NCBI GenBank assembly: GCA_028335825.1 | Contig: JAIOKI010000003.1 | Location: forward strand, 682,001 to 746,000 | Direction of reading: 5' to 3' | DNA from: Nosema muscidifuracis | Lineage: Eukaryota; Microsporidia; Nosematidae | DNA length: 64,000 nucleotides | Shown: positions 50,166 through 60,712 of the stretch, piece by piece | Numbering within the stretch: the first letter of the stretch is position 1 | How the letters are laid out: the number at the start of each line of letters is the position of its first letter | Position numbers and translations under genes: made by a program | Notes under the pieces: generated by a model | Told to the model about the DNA's origin: nothing | Seen by the model: only the letters and a program-made list of their open reading frames with translations | The model's database searches: none

Positions 50166-52860
50166 GATTCTATGGGGTCAATCATTAAATTTATTTTAAA
50201 TCTGAAACATGTTAGAAATATTTATAATTATCTGACGAATTATCTTATAAAGTATTTAGTAATATATATAAAAGGTTAATAATATATATAAAAGGTTAAT
50301 AATATATATAAAAGGTTAATAATATATATAAAGGTATTTAATTATCTTATAATCATTAATATAATTACCTATAAATATTTAATATATATAATAATTACCT
50401 AGAAATATTTAATATATATAATAATTACCTATAAATATTTAATATATATAATAATTACCTATAAATATTTAATATATATAATAATTACCTAGGAATATTT
50501 AATATATATAATAATTACTTAAGAATAATTATATAATAAAATTATAAAGTATAATTTCTCGAATTTGAAACTTGATTTTTGATTGATATACTTAAATTTT
50601 CTACTATGAAAAAATAAATAACTTAACTAATAATAAAGAGTAAAAATACAATAAGTAGAATAAAAATATTTTTTTGATACTAATAATAGTGAACAGAATG
50701 ATTTTAAATATATTAAATTTAGAAATGAATCTTTTCTTTAATACATTTTTTTATATATTAAATTCTAAAATCACTTTCTCAATAAAGACATTTCTATAAA
50801 AAGTTTTATATTAAATAAGAGATATTAAAAATCTTTATTATTTTTATTTAAAATACTACTCTGAAGGTTGATGAAAAATTGTTGTTTTTACCTTCTATAA
50901 TTTATACACAATTAAAATATCCTTTATTCTTGATATATTTTAAGATATAAGAAGAAATAAGTAAATTAAAATTATAAGTTATATTAATTATTTAAATTAC
51001 TAATGAAATATTATATATGTATTGACTTAGGTCTTTTATAAGTTTCTAGATTATTTAGTATTAGGATATATATTTTTAAATAAGTATATCATTCTATAAT
51101 AAATACATTACAATTAAAAAATGATATTTTAAGTTTGTTAAAGTTCTTAAATATAATTATTAATTTATTAAATGATATCAAAGATTAGAAAAAATAGTTT
51201 AAATTTAGTTTTTTATTAAGTATCATGAGAAATGCTTTATTAGAAGTTTCTGTTAGAAAAAAAGAAAAAATTTGGAAATATAAATTTGTGTTTAAAATTA
51301 CATTTAAACATGAATAAGTTTCTTTTTTTGTACAAGAATACATTTTTAATATAAAAATCTTTAGTATCTTTTATATTGAAAATAACATACTATTAGAAAC
51401 CTTTAAATAAAAATTTTTAGTATTTTTATATTGAAAATAACATACTATTAGAAACCTTTTAATATAAAAATATTTAGTATTTTTTATATTTTAATAATAT
51501 ATTATTAGAAACCTTTTAATATAAAAATATTATTAGAAACCTTTAAAATACCTTATAATTTAGACAATTAGTAATCAATGAAACTATAAATCACTCTAAT
51601 TTCGATAATATGATAAGCTGTCATTTTAAATTGAGGATTAAATGATTCTAAAAGAAAAATATGTTTTATGTTAATTATTACAGTCACAGGTTTAAGTTTC
51701 GGTCTATGTATTATAACTTAATTTGTTAGTCCTTCTATTCATATATGTGTATATCTATGTTTGTTTATTTTATTTTTAATTAAAAAAATTTTAATGTATA
51801 AAATCAACAAAAAATATTAAAAAAAAAGAAAAGTAAACAATATTGCTTGTACACTCTATAATTTTGAGATGAATAAGTTCTTTCAAAAAATGATTTAATT
51901 TAATTTTTAGATAATGTAATAATTTATTTATTACTAGTAAAAGATTAGATTTTTATACCTCTAGATAATATAATTTTGATTACTAGTTCATCTAAATTTA
52001 GAAAAATTAATTCAAAGGTCTTCTTTTATAAAGTGACTATTTAGAATTGATCTTTAAGTTGCTTCAGGATCATGTTATATTTTTTAATATTACGTTCGAG
52101 ATATAATAAATGAGATCATTATGAGTTTGAATTCAAGTATCAAAGATAGTTAATTTTTCACATTTCTAATCTTCCTGATATTTTTTTGTAAAGTTATCTC
52201 GAGACGTCACTTGCTATTTTATTATATAAATTTTATTTATTAAAAATTAATATAACTATGCAAGATTTATAGTATTCAGTTTTATGTCTAAAAATATAAT
52301 TGATTGAATTTATAATTATTTCTAAGAATATCTGTTTTACCTTCTTTTTCTTGGAATTTGTAGATAAATTAATTTTTTTATTAATTGTAATCATAGCATA
52401 ACATCTTTTTATACTTAAGAAAAATTTAAACACTGTTTTTTTGACTGTTTACAATTATTGTATAAATTTTTTTCATCCCTAGCTCTATTATCAATAATAC
52501 GAAATTTTTTCAAATTTCACGAACGAGTTGAAATTTCATTGATTTTTATCGTATGAACTTTTAATAAGAAAATTTACGAATTATGTTGCTAAGATTTCAT
52601 TTATAATAAATAAAAAATGATATCAAAAATAAAAAATATATATTTTTTTTTTAATAGTTAATAAAATAGAATTGATAAATAAAATATTAAATAATAGACT
52701 TTAATATGATACTAAACATCACTTAATATAATTGATGATGTGTAATATATCATTAATTATACAAACAAAATTATAATTTTATAATAAAAAGATTAAATTC
52801 GATCACTTAAAAATTTTTATTTTAAATTTAATACATAAAAAAAATAAATCAGTGCCCTTC
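50166..52860. repeat. 2.7 kb gene-poor stretch with several tandem arrays
   Basis: Arrays: TAATATATATAAAAGGT four times near 50260-50335; TAATATATATAATAATTACC about six times near 50340-50520; and a roughly 60 bp unit with TATTAGAAACCTTTAAATAA and ATTTTTAGTATTTTTATATT three to four times near 51350-51545. The rest is irregular. I found no reading frame above about 65 codons with a start signal, no tRNA and no recognisable fossil. The right end holds the sugar transporter start signal. Confidence 0.6.
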
Positions 52861-54129
52861 ATGGAAAATCAATCAGCTATTGAACTTGAAATGCTTAATA
52901 AAGAAAACAAGGAAACAGAATTAGTTGAAGAATTAATAGTGTCTAGAAAAAACGTCCGACGTAACATCATAACAATATTTATTGTTTCGCTATCTGCCTT
53001 AGCTTATGGTTTAGGATTAAACTCTGGAATAGTAGAATTCCAAGCTAGTAAAAAATTTTCTTCAGATGTTAATGCCGAAGATTTTAATAGTATCTATGGA
53101 GTGGCTGTATCTTTACTTTTAGCAGGTGGGGCTCTTGGACACGTTCTTTTCAATTTTTTTCAATCAAATATATTTTCAAAAAAAATCTTTCTTTTAATAG
53201 GTTCAATAATCAATTTAGTATCTTTCTTTTCGATTTATTTCTACCCTCACGTGTATTTTATTGGAGCAGCAAGATTTTTCATGGGAATTAATGCTGGATT
53301 TGCAGGTGCTATTGTACCAGGAGTTATTTATGAACTTTCTCCAGAAAAAGCAAGAGGATTCTTTGGCGCTCTTTATCCTGGATTTATTACTCTAGGTCTT
53401 TTAATAGGCCAGATTTTATCATATTTTAGTGCATCTGAGTTATTTTTCATACCTCATACTATTCTTTGCACAATATTTGCCATACAAACTTTTTTATTGT
53501 TTTTAATTAATCTTAATAACGAAGAAGTTATAGAAGATAATAAATCAATATTAGAAACTATTAAATCTAAAGAATGCAGAAAAAGTCTTCTTATTTCAAT
53601 TATTTTTCATGTTGGTCAACATTTATCTGGTATAGATTTTCTAGCTCTTTTTGCAAGTGATATTCTTCAAAGAACATCTCATCCATATATATTCGGAATA
53701 GTAAATTTCAGTATAGGTGTATTTTTAACGTGTCTATCTGGATGGTTGTGTGATCTTGGAGGTCGAAAGATATTCTTTGTAACAAGTTGTTTAACTACAG
53801 CTGTGGCTATAGGATGTATGAGCTTCTTGAATTTTCAGCATATCGTGCTAGGAGCATTCTTTATAACTTTCAACATTGGGTTAGGCAATATTCCATGGGT
53901 GATTTTAGGAGAAATATTACCTAAGCCCTATGCAAAGGCGGGAAATTTTATTGCAGTATTGGCAAATTGGTGTGCTGCATTTGTAATAACAGTTTTTTCT
54001 AAGTTGATATTTGATTTTTTTGGTAATTTGATCTATAGTTTTTTCTCATTATCTATGATATTAACAGCAATCTATACTTTTCTTAGCTTTAAAGAGACAA
54101 AAAATCAAATGGAACCTTGCTTGCAATAA
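52861..54129 (+). CDS. Sugar transporter of the MFS (GLUT/HXT type)
   Basis: A 422-residue transporter with 12 membrane helices, starting at the ATG that follows GTGCCCTTC. ARFFMGINAGFAGAIVPGVI and YELSPEKARGFFG carry the family's R-F-x-x-G and E-x-SP-x-x-x-RG signatures; GQHLSGID, DLGGRKIFF (the GRR/K step between helices 8 and 9), and KETKNQ, a variant of PETKG, follow. The QHxSGID segment corresponds to QQxSGIN in GLUTs. Such carriers let microsporidia import host hexoses. The cytosolic N-terminus is acidic. The nearest coding neighbours on both sides are 1.3 kb or more away. Confidence 0.92.
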   Translation: MENQSAIELEMLNKENKETELVEELIVSRKNVRRNIITIFIVSLSALAYGLGLNSGIVEFQASKKFSSDVNAEDFNSIYGVAVSLLLAGGALGHVLFNFFQSNIFSKKIFLLIGSIINLVSFFSIYFYPHVYFIGAARFFMGINAGFAGAIVPGVIYELSPEKARGFFGALYPGFITLGLLIGQILSYFSASELFFIPHTILCTIFAIQTFLLFLINLNNEEVIEDNKSILETIKSKECRKSLLISIIFHVGQHLSGIDFLALFASDILQRTSHPYIFGIVNFSIGVFLTCLSGWLCDLGGRKIFFVTSCLTTAVAIGCMSFLNFQHIVLGAFFITFNIGLGNIPWVILGEILPKPYAKAGNFIAVLANWCAAFVITVFSKLIFDFFGNLIYSFFSLSMILTAIYTFLSFKETKNQMEPCLQ

Positions 54130-55459
54130 ATTTTATTAATTTATAGGGTCTGTTTATTTTAATATTATAAATAAAAATATAATTAGTTGATATAAATGAG
54201 TCTTTATAGTTTTTAATATACAGGTCTATATTTAATTTTGTGTCTGGAGAATCAAACCAGTGAGATACAGAAAAGGAGAAAAATTGGAAGTTCAAGAAAC
54301 GTCATATAGAAATTATGAATAAACAGGAGGTAAGAATATTCAGAATTTAATATCCATTGAAACTCATGTCTTTTAATGGTTAATATTCCTAAGTTAATTC
54401 TATAATTTTCGTTCACTTAAATTATAATTAAGAATACTGATTACAAAAAAAGGATGCTAATGGGCATTATAAAATATCGTTAAAATAATTTTATTGAGGT
54501 ATATTTTACGTTCTAGTCTTTAGATTAAACTGATATGACATGTCTTTTGAGATTTATATAGGTCTTCTTTGTTCATCAGCATATGTTGAGTTAAAAAGAA
54601 AACTTTCAAAAATAATATTAAGCATTCTAGATCAAAAGACAAATCTATTATCTATATAGTTATAAATGATTAACTTTTTCATCTTACGTAATAATATAAG
54701 ATATTTTTTCTGTTTTATGCTTATTATTTTTTTCCACTTAGACTGCCATTAGATTATCAAACGAAAATATACTACTTTCTACTATTTAGAGTTCCTTTCA
54801 ATTTTATCTAACACAAACATATTCAACTTAATGTATTAAATATTTTTCTTTTTGGTTTATGTATCTACTTATATCTCAGCTCTTTTGTTGAAAAACATTT
54901 TTAATATTTTATTTTATAGTTTAATTATTGCAGATTTGTATAGAATAAACAAATTTAATAAATTAATTAATAATCTTTTTATTCGTGACTATAATCTTTC
55001 TTGTACCTTTTCTTTTCTAGACAATGTATTTTACATTCGTCTCTGTGTTTGTTATCTAATAAGATGCTTTTAAGAGTCTTCTTAATAAAAATGATTGAAT
55101 ATGAATTTGAATTCACAGAAGATAAATTGGTACTATTTTCAACTTAATATCTTTATATTAAGCCTTTAAATTTGCTATTATTCAAATATTAGTTAAAATA
55201 TGATGTTATTTTACTCGAAATACTTGACTTATAATTAATAATCTTTTTGATTTAAATTAAAAAAGTAAAAAAAACATTTGAAAATGACGTTTTATATATT
55301 AAAATATGACATAATTTCAAAATTACTTACTATTTTTAGAATTTAAAAAAAGACAATTAATTTTTGATTAATAAACTTAATACACAATATCTATCACTCA
55401 AATAAGTTTATAGTTGATAAATTAAATATAGTTTATCAACCCCAAAAATTACAGATTAA
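54130..55459. other. 1.3 kb AT-rich stretch without a supported gene
   Basis: Composition is more irregular than in the core gaps, without a tandem array. Frames of about 70 codons exist (near 54089-54295 and 54852-55073) but lack a start signal or known content. The signal AACCCC lies about 20 bases before the next gene. Confidence 0.55.
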
Positions 55460-55906
55460 ATGAAAGTTGATAAACAAACAAACAAAGATATTAATTTAAA
55501 CATTGATTCCAGCTCAGGATTAGAAACTGATATAATTGACATCAAAAAGATCAACACTCAAGAAATAAAATCTTGTTCATTTCTCGAAAATAAGATAAAT
55601 TCAATTTCTAATTTGTTTTCCAGATACAATTTTAATTCAGAAAGAGTGAGTTCTTGCCATAGTTTAGATATATCAAGATTGCCGAGATGTAGTACAGCAT
55701 TTGATGGTTGTTTACCAGGATATTTTGATACGAATTTTAGTAGAATGATTTATGATGTTGATAAATTATATAAGAATTATGGACTAGTAATTTATGACTA
55801 TTTTGATGGGAACATCTGTGATATTCAATATATAAAGTATTTAGAAAACAAAATTTATCTTGATAGATTGTGTAAGTCTAAAAAACCTTCTTATCTCAAG
55901 AAGTAA
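55460..55906 (+). CDS. Small orphan protein
   Basis: A 148-residue protein that I do not recognise. CCCC occurs about 18 bases before the ATG. The N-terminus is polar and rich in Asn, Asp, Ser. Residues 70-100 hold CSTAFDGCLPGYFDTNF, and the C-terminal half alternates Tyr/Asp-rich strands (YGLVIYDYFDGNICDIQYI) before a lysine-rich end. No membrane segment or signal peptide is evident. Reality as a gene is supported by the start signal and length only. Confidence 0.5.
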   Translation: MKVDKQTNKDINLNIDSSSGLETDIIDIKKINTQEIKSCSFLENKINSISNLFSRYNFNSERVSSCHSLDISRLPRCSTAFDGCLPGYFDTNFSRMIYDVDKLYKNYGLVIYDYFDGNICDIQYIKYLENKIYLDRLCKSKKPSYLKK

Positions 55907-56852
55907 GAATTAAAATTATTTAAAAATATGACTTTGATTAATGTTTAACGTTTTTAATATAAACAAAAAAACTTTGTATTAAACTTTTTAACAGAGAAGA
56001 ATCTTCAAAGAAGATTTGAAAAATTTAAATAAATTTCTTCTATAATGACATAGTATCAATTAAATTCTATATTTAATTTTAGAAATAATTATGCTAAATC
56101 AGTTTATAAAAGAATATTTACTTTATTATAAATTAAATTTGTAAATACGTTTATTTAATCTTAAGATTTTTGGAAAACATTTTAATCAAATTAATTTTTA
56201 TTACGTATTTTTTAAATAATTAGTATCAAAATTCAAAATTTTATAAGCAATTCTTTACATCATTTCACATATAATTGTCAGATTAGAGTTACTTTGGTAA
56301 ATTATAGCTCTTATAGAAATATAACACATTAAAAATTTAGAAAATGAATTTAAAATTTTGAATATTTTCTTAAATTAATTAATCAGTATTTATTTAAATA
56401 TTTAATTACAATACATTATAAAAACGAAAATGACTAATACAAATACAAATTATTACTGAAAATATAGTATGATTTTTATTTATTATTTACTAATCAAAGT
56501 TTGCTTAAATACTTGAGTATTTTTTTAATTTATTAAATATTTGACTTTTTTAATATACAGTATAAATACAAATATCAATTCTTTTAATTAAAAATCGAAT
56601 ATTCTAAATATTATGAAACTTTAAAATTTATTTTTTTTGCAGAATATTCTTCTTTCTATTTTGGAATTTTCTCAAATAAATGTCAAAATTTTCAAAACCT
56701 TTAATTGTAATAACTAAAAATCTGTAGTCTATACAAAGCATATAAATGAGTTTAGTATCAACTTTTACATCATCAAAATTTGAAAATTTGGAATTTATCA
56801 TTTTTAATTTAATATCGAATTTTATTATTTATACTCTTCTTTTTAATTAAGT
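55907..56852. other. AT-rich gap, nothing recognised
   Basis: Irregular sequence without a tandem array, start signal or reading frame. The next ATG has no CCC within 30 bases. Confidence 0.5.
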
Positions 56853-58238
56853 ATGACAACTCTATTTGTTTTACATGTAAGAAAGTTATACAGTATCATA
56901 AGAAGGTATGTAAAAAGGTCATACATATTTATAAGAAGTCTATTGAGAAGGATCGACCGTGAAATAGAGGTGATGTTTACTTGGAAGACTATAATGCTAC
57001 TTACATCTGTCTTGACAATTGCATTCCACTATTACAATGTAAGCTTACATGCCTGCAAAAGAGAGAAAGAAGTTGTAGAGTATAAGCCTAGGAAGCTTAC
57101 AAAGTCGGAGACTAGAAGATTACCCGTTATACATCATCCAAGGCCAGTTTTAGAAGATACAAGGATAAAGGTAGAAGCTACTGATAATTATCAGGATATG
57201 AAAGAAGAAGAGAAAGAAAATTTTGCTGAGAAGAGATTAATTAGTATTCCAAAGAAAATTTATGATTTTGTTTTTAATTTAATCACTCGTAATTATATTA
57301 AGGATGCTAGATCATTCATCAGTAAAATAGTGTCTGATATAAAAGAGCATGGATTTTTTTCTACTATGGAATTTATGCTACTTCGTAATGGTATAAAATT
57401 ACTGATTAAGGTAAAAAAATTATTCTGTAAAAGGAGTGATGAATTTGAAGAAAAGAAAGGACTGCTTGAAAATCTTGGAATACGATTTGTTGTGACGGTT
57501 GTTGGTAAACATAAACCAGTTGAAAAAGAGCCATCAAATATAATTTTGAAAGGGATATCAAGATTAGGAAGTTTGACTTACAACGTGGTATCAGATATAA
57601 GTACTACAATTAAGGGAGAGTTATCGGAATTGTGTAATTTAATAAATACCGGAGTATCAGGAATAGGGAATTTGATAAGCAAAGGAGTCAATAAACTCAA
57701 TAGTTGTTTTAGTCAAGAGCAAGAAGTTAATAAATCTAATACTAATAATTTAATAGATTTGGTTGGAACAGAAGGAGAATCATCAAATATGATTCAGAAA
57801 GGAGTATCAAGGCTTTTTGGTTTAATCAATAAAGGAATTAGTGCTTTTAAGGGATGGTATGCAGGATCTACGGAAATAGAAGAAGTTAATTCTGATGATT
57901 CAATAGATTCATCTTTACAGGAAGAATTTTCGAATTTCGAAGGTGGGTCACAAATAATTCAAGATGAACTGATAGGATTCAGAAATATATCTCAGCAAGG
58001 ATTATACAGATTGCAAAATACCAGAAGTTTTATTAGAGGTCCTTTTTCTAATTATCCAGTATTATTGAATGAACAAGAAGAATCTTTAGATATAAATTCT
58101 ATAAGTACATCTCATTCATCATCAGAATCGAATTTTGTTAGCTGTGAGGATAATAACTTCGAAGATGTTTGTCGTAATCAATGTTTACAAGAAGAATTGT
58201 GTGAAGATGAATCTGACCTATATTATGATGCTATGTAG
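56853..58238 (+). CDS. Orphan signal-anchored protein with internal amphipathic repeats
   Basis: A 461-residue protein without a recognised family. The first 40 residues are strongly basic (RRYVKRSYIFIRSLLRRIDR); a membrane segment follows at about 42-61, and the remainder is presumably on the other side of the membrane. From residue 226 a repeated pattern, SNIILKGISRLGSL, LINTGVSGIGNLISKGVNKL, SNMIQKGVSRLFGLINKGIS and IIQDELIGFRNISQQGLYRL, can be read, about four imperfect copies separated by acidic, Ser/Asn-rich spacers. The C-terminus is acidic. Codons are visibly richer in G and C than in neighbouring genes. No CCC start signal is present. It may be a lineage-specific surface or secreted protein. 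Confidence 0.65.
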   Translation: MTTLFVLHVRKLYSIIRRYVKRSYIFIRSLLRRIDREIEVMFTWKTIMLLTSVLTIAFHYYNVSLHACKREKEVVEYKPRKLTKSETRRLPVIHHPRPVLEDTRIKVEATDNYQDMKEEEKENFAEKRLISIPKKIYDFVFNLITRNYIKDARSFISKIVSDIKEHGFFSTMEFMLLRNGIKLLIKVKKLFCKRSDEFEEKKGLLENLGIRFVVTVVGKHKPVEKEPSNIILKGISRLGSLTYNVVSDISTTIKGELSELCNLINTGVSGIGNLISKGVNKLNSCFSQEQEVNKSNTNNLIDLVGTEGESSNMIQKGVSRLFGLINKGISAFKGWYAGSTEIEEVNSDDSIDSSLQEEFSNFEGGSQIIQDELIGFRNISQQGLYRLQNTRSFIRGPFSNYPVLLNEQEESLDINSISTSHSSSESNFVSCEDNNFEDVCRNQCLQEELCEDESDLYYDAM

Positions 58239-58629
58239 AGTAGTAGAATTCATTTAATTTAATTAAATTTATTTAATATGATTTTATATTATCAGAACAG
58301 GAAATTAAACTAAATGTTATTCTTTATAATAGTTTAATACTTTAGTTAAGTAAAAAATTCAATTTTGATATTTCTTAATCAATAAGCTAAATTTAATTGG
58401 CTTATATAAGATTAGTTAAATAAATAGTATCGAAAATCCTAATAATTTTAAATTTGATTTTATAATATTTTACATCATAAATATATTTGGATTATGTAAA
58501 ATTTAATTTCTCTTTAAAGTGCATTAAAATTGAAGTCAAAATCGACCTAAATTCATTTAATCATTTTTTGATAATAAACATCAAAAAAAGTCATATTTTT
58601 CAATTAATAAAAGTTTAATAAAATCATCT
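58239..58629. other. AT-rich gap, nothing recognised
   Basis: A gap between two 3' ends. AT-rich, without a clear array or gene. Confidence 0.5.
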
Positions 58630-59313
58630 TTATCCGTAATAATAAAAAATCAAAAGTAATACTAAAACAACAATAATAGAAATAAATAATAACGAATTAT
58701 CAGTATCCTTACAATTATAATTGTTTTCTACGTTTCCTCCTCCATGCATATTAGTTGATAAGTCCTTAGAGTTTTTTCTAGTCTTTGAATGACTTTTAGA
58801 TTGACGAGATTTTTTTGAAAAAGTATTAGAATCCTCCTCTTGTGTAATATCATCTTCTTCAGAATTTTCAGCTTGTACACTGGAAACTCCCGTCAATGTT
58901 GAAAGATGAGAATCTTCTAAATCGTGAGCTGAATAGAAAGAGTCAGAAGAAGAGTTATGATATTCATCACAAATAGAAGATTTTTCTTTCACTTCGTTGT
59001 AGTAATTTTTGTCCATATCAAAATTTCTGTAATCAAATAAATTAATTATATTTCTCCAATAAAATTTTTCTTTAAGTAACAGCCACAATGCAATAGCCTT
59101 ATTGAAAAAAGATTGTGTTTTTTCAATATTTTTGTATAGTTTATCATACTCAGAGATTTTGCAATCTTCATTATTACATGTGAAACCCATAAGACTTGTT
59201 TCTTCTTCATAAATTCGTTTCTCGCAATAGTTTAATATTTTGAGACTCCTCACCAGTTTTGTTTTCAAGAAAAATAAACTATTGTTTATACTTTTAATCT
59301 CATCAATCAACAC
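58630..59313 (-). CDS. C-terminal part of a split membrane protein gene
   Basis: The frame has no ATG at its start (the first codon open is GTG, and the first Met is about 42 codons in), no start signal of its own, and it overlaps the end of the upstream frame. It is therefore most likely the continuation of the gene at 59316-59792 in another frame. The N-terminal part is a helical, coiled region (DEIKSINNSLFFLKTKLVRSLK), followed by an acidic, serine-rich stretch with DSFYSAHDLEDS and a basic patch. The end is a single membrane helix, LLFISIIVVLVLLLIFYYYG. The coil resembles the p24 cargo-receptor stalk (…EYLKTREERLRN…) but the long Ser/Asp-rich part does not. Confidence 0.6.
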   Translation of the reverse strand: MLIDEIKSINNSLFFLKTKLVRSLKILNYCEKRIYEEETSLMGFTCNNEDCKISEYDKLYKNIEKTQSFFNKAIALWLLLKEKFYWRNIINLFDYRNFDMDKNYYNEVKEKSSICDEYHNSSSDSFYSAHDLEDSHLSTLTGVSSVQAENSEEDDITQEEDSNTFSKKSRQSKSHSKTRKNSKDLSTNMHGGGNVENNYNCKDTDNSLLFISIIVVLVLLLIFYYYG

Positions 59314-59315
59314 TT

Positions 59316-59792
59316 TTATGTAATCATCATCTCTTTTTTAGCTATAAATTTTTCTAGTCCATCAAATTTTGATATATTTATTAACAAACTATTCAACCTA
59401 TTTTCGATTATAAAAAAACTATGTATATCAAAAGAACAAACAAATTCGAAATCATCGCTTTCACAGAAAATCAAAACTACTACTTTCGTTGCGTAACCAA
59501 ATCCCATCATAAAACTTATTTCTAAACAATCTTTACATAATTTACTTGGCACTGTATAATAAAAAATAGAGTACGAACAGCCTCTGTAACAATGTATTTT
59601 TGCTTTCTTATGAAAAATATCTATTTCATCTTTATCAGTTAATAACATCAAATAATTGCTCATAGATATATCCTTTGCATAGAAATCATGTACTGTCACA
59701 TAAACTCGCTTAACTGAATTAATTGACAATGACTTATAAATATGAATGTGAGCAAAAGCTTTTATGACAGACACAAATATAAGAATATTCAT
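59316..59792 (-). CDS. N-terminal part of a split membrane protein gene
   Basis: A 158-codon frame with the normal start: CTACCCTAAATG. The first 15 residues (MNILIFVSVIKAFAH) form a probable signal peptide. The remainder is beta-strand rich with paired cysteines (CYRGCS, CKDCLE), suggesting a luminal domain, then LEKFIAKK and the stop. The stop falls directly after a run of six A residues where the frame of 58630-59313 becomes open. If the two frames are one gene, the product would be a signal-peptide-bearing, single-span protein of about 390 residues. A p24-like cargo receptor is one possible identity, weakly supported. Confidence 0.6.
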   Translation of the reverse strand: MNILIFVSVIKAFAHIHIYKSLSINSVKRVYVTVHDFYAKDISMSNYLMLLTDKDEIDIFHKKAKIHCYRGCSYSIFYYTVPSKLCKDCLEISFMMGFGYATKVVVLIFCESDDFEFVCSFDIHSFFIIENRLNSLLINISKFDGLEKFIAKKEMMIT

Positions 59793-60451
59793 TTAGGGTA
59801 GAACCGACTTTTTAGAATTTATAAGTTAATTTGATAAATTAACTAAATAGTTAATTCTTTTGATTGTATATTTATCACATAAGCTCTAAATAAATTTATT
59901 TTTTTGTATTTTTAAAAAGCAACTAATTAATTCTAATTGATTAATTAAAAGTATTTTTTTTGCTAAAATTTTAAAGTTTTGTAATTTGATTATTATAATA
60001 AATTTCAGTAGAAGTTAAATTTACTTTATTCATTTATAAAAACTAAAGTTATTCTTTACTAATGATTGATCAAAATTTGAATCTTATTAATATTTTTACT
60101 TAATCATTTTCTAATAATTCTTATTTGACAGTTTAATTCGAAAGTTTGATATTTTTAATAAAATAAAATTCATCAAACAAACAAAGTGCAAACATTTTTA
60201 TTAGATTTATTTACTAAAATGCAGTAATAATATGAATTTAATATAAATCATTTCAGCATGTCATTTGTTTATTGATCAAATATTTTTATAAACTTTTAAT
60301 TAAACTAAATACAAGCTAAATTAAAAACTCGAAATTACACTTATTTACTAATAATTGTTTAAATTATTATTAATCACTCTTTTATATAATTTAAATTAAG
60401 TGATTAATTTAAGCTTATTAATAAAATCGTACCCTTCCTTTAATTTTAAGA
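59793..60451. other. AT-rich gap, nothing recognised
   Basis: Divergent-promoter gap. AT-rich, without array or gene. ACCCTTCC lies about 20 bases before the next ATG. Confidence 0.5.
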
Positions 60452-60712
60452 ATGCGCATTGAAAATCAAGAAGATAAATTTTACAAAGCAGTTACTTGTT
60501 TGCTACTTGGTTTGGATTTCTCAACAAATCTTAAAGATATGAGATCAGTTGATCGAAAATTTCATCATAAGCTTAAAAAATCATCGATCGAACACCCTAT
60601 TTTTAAAAATAATATCAATAAGCCACATTTTCGTTATATATCACGAAGACGTGATGACAGAGTAGTGAAGAAATTTAGTTATTTTGTTAATGATAATAAC
60701 TTGTTTAGGTAA
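60452..60712 (+). CDS. Small basic orphan protein
   Basis: An 86-residue protein, strongly basic in its second half (HHKLKKSSIEH, RYISRRRDDRVVKK). ACCC lies about 20 bases before the ATG, a little far. No domain is recognised, and no signal peptide or membrane segment is clear. Length and start signal give moderate support. Confidence 0.45.
   Translation: MRIENQEDKFYKAVTCLLLGLDFSTNLKDMRSVDRKFHHKLKKSSIEHPIFKNNINKPHFRYISRRRDDRVVKKFSYFVNDNNLFR

Noticed and set aside
52233-52433. 66-codon minus-strand frame
   Set aside because: No start signal, no known content, inside a gene-poor AT-rich stretch; codon pattern is lysine/isoleucine/asparagine-rich as expected from random AT-rich DNA.
54852-55073. 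73-codon frame with hydrophobic content
   Set aside because: It begins at a non-ATG codon and has no start signal; hydrophobic runs arise easily from T-rich DNA.
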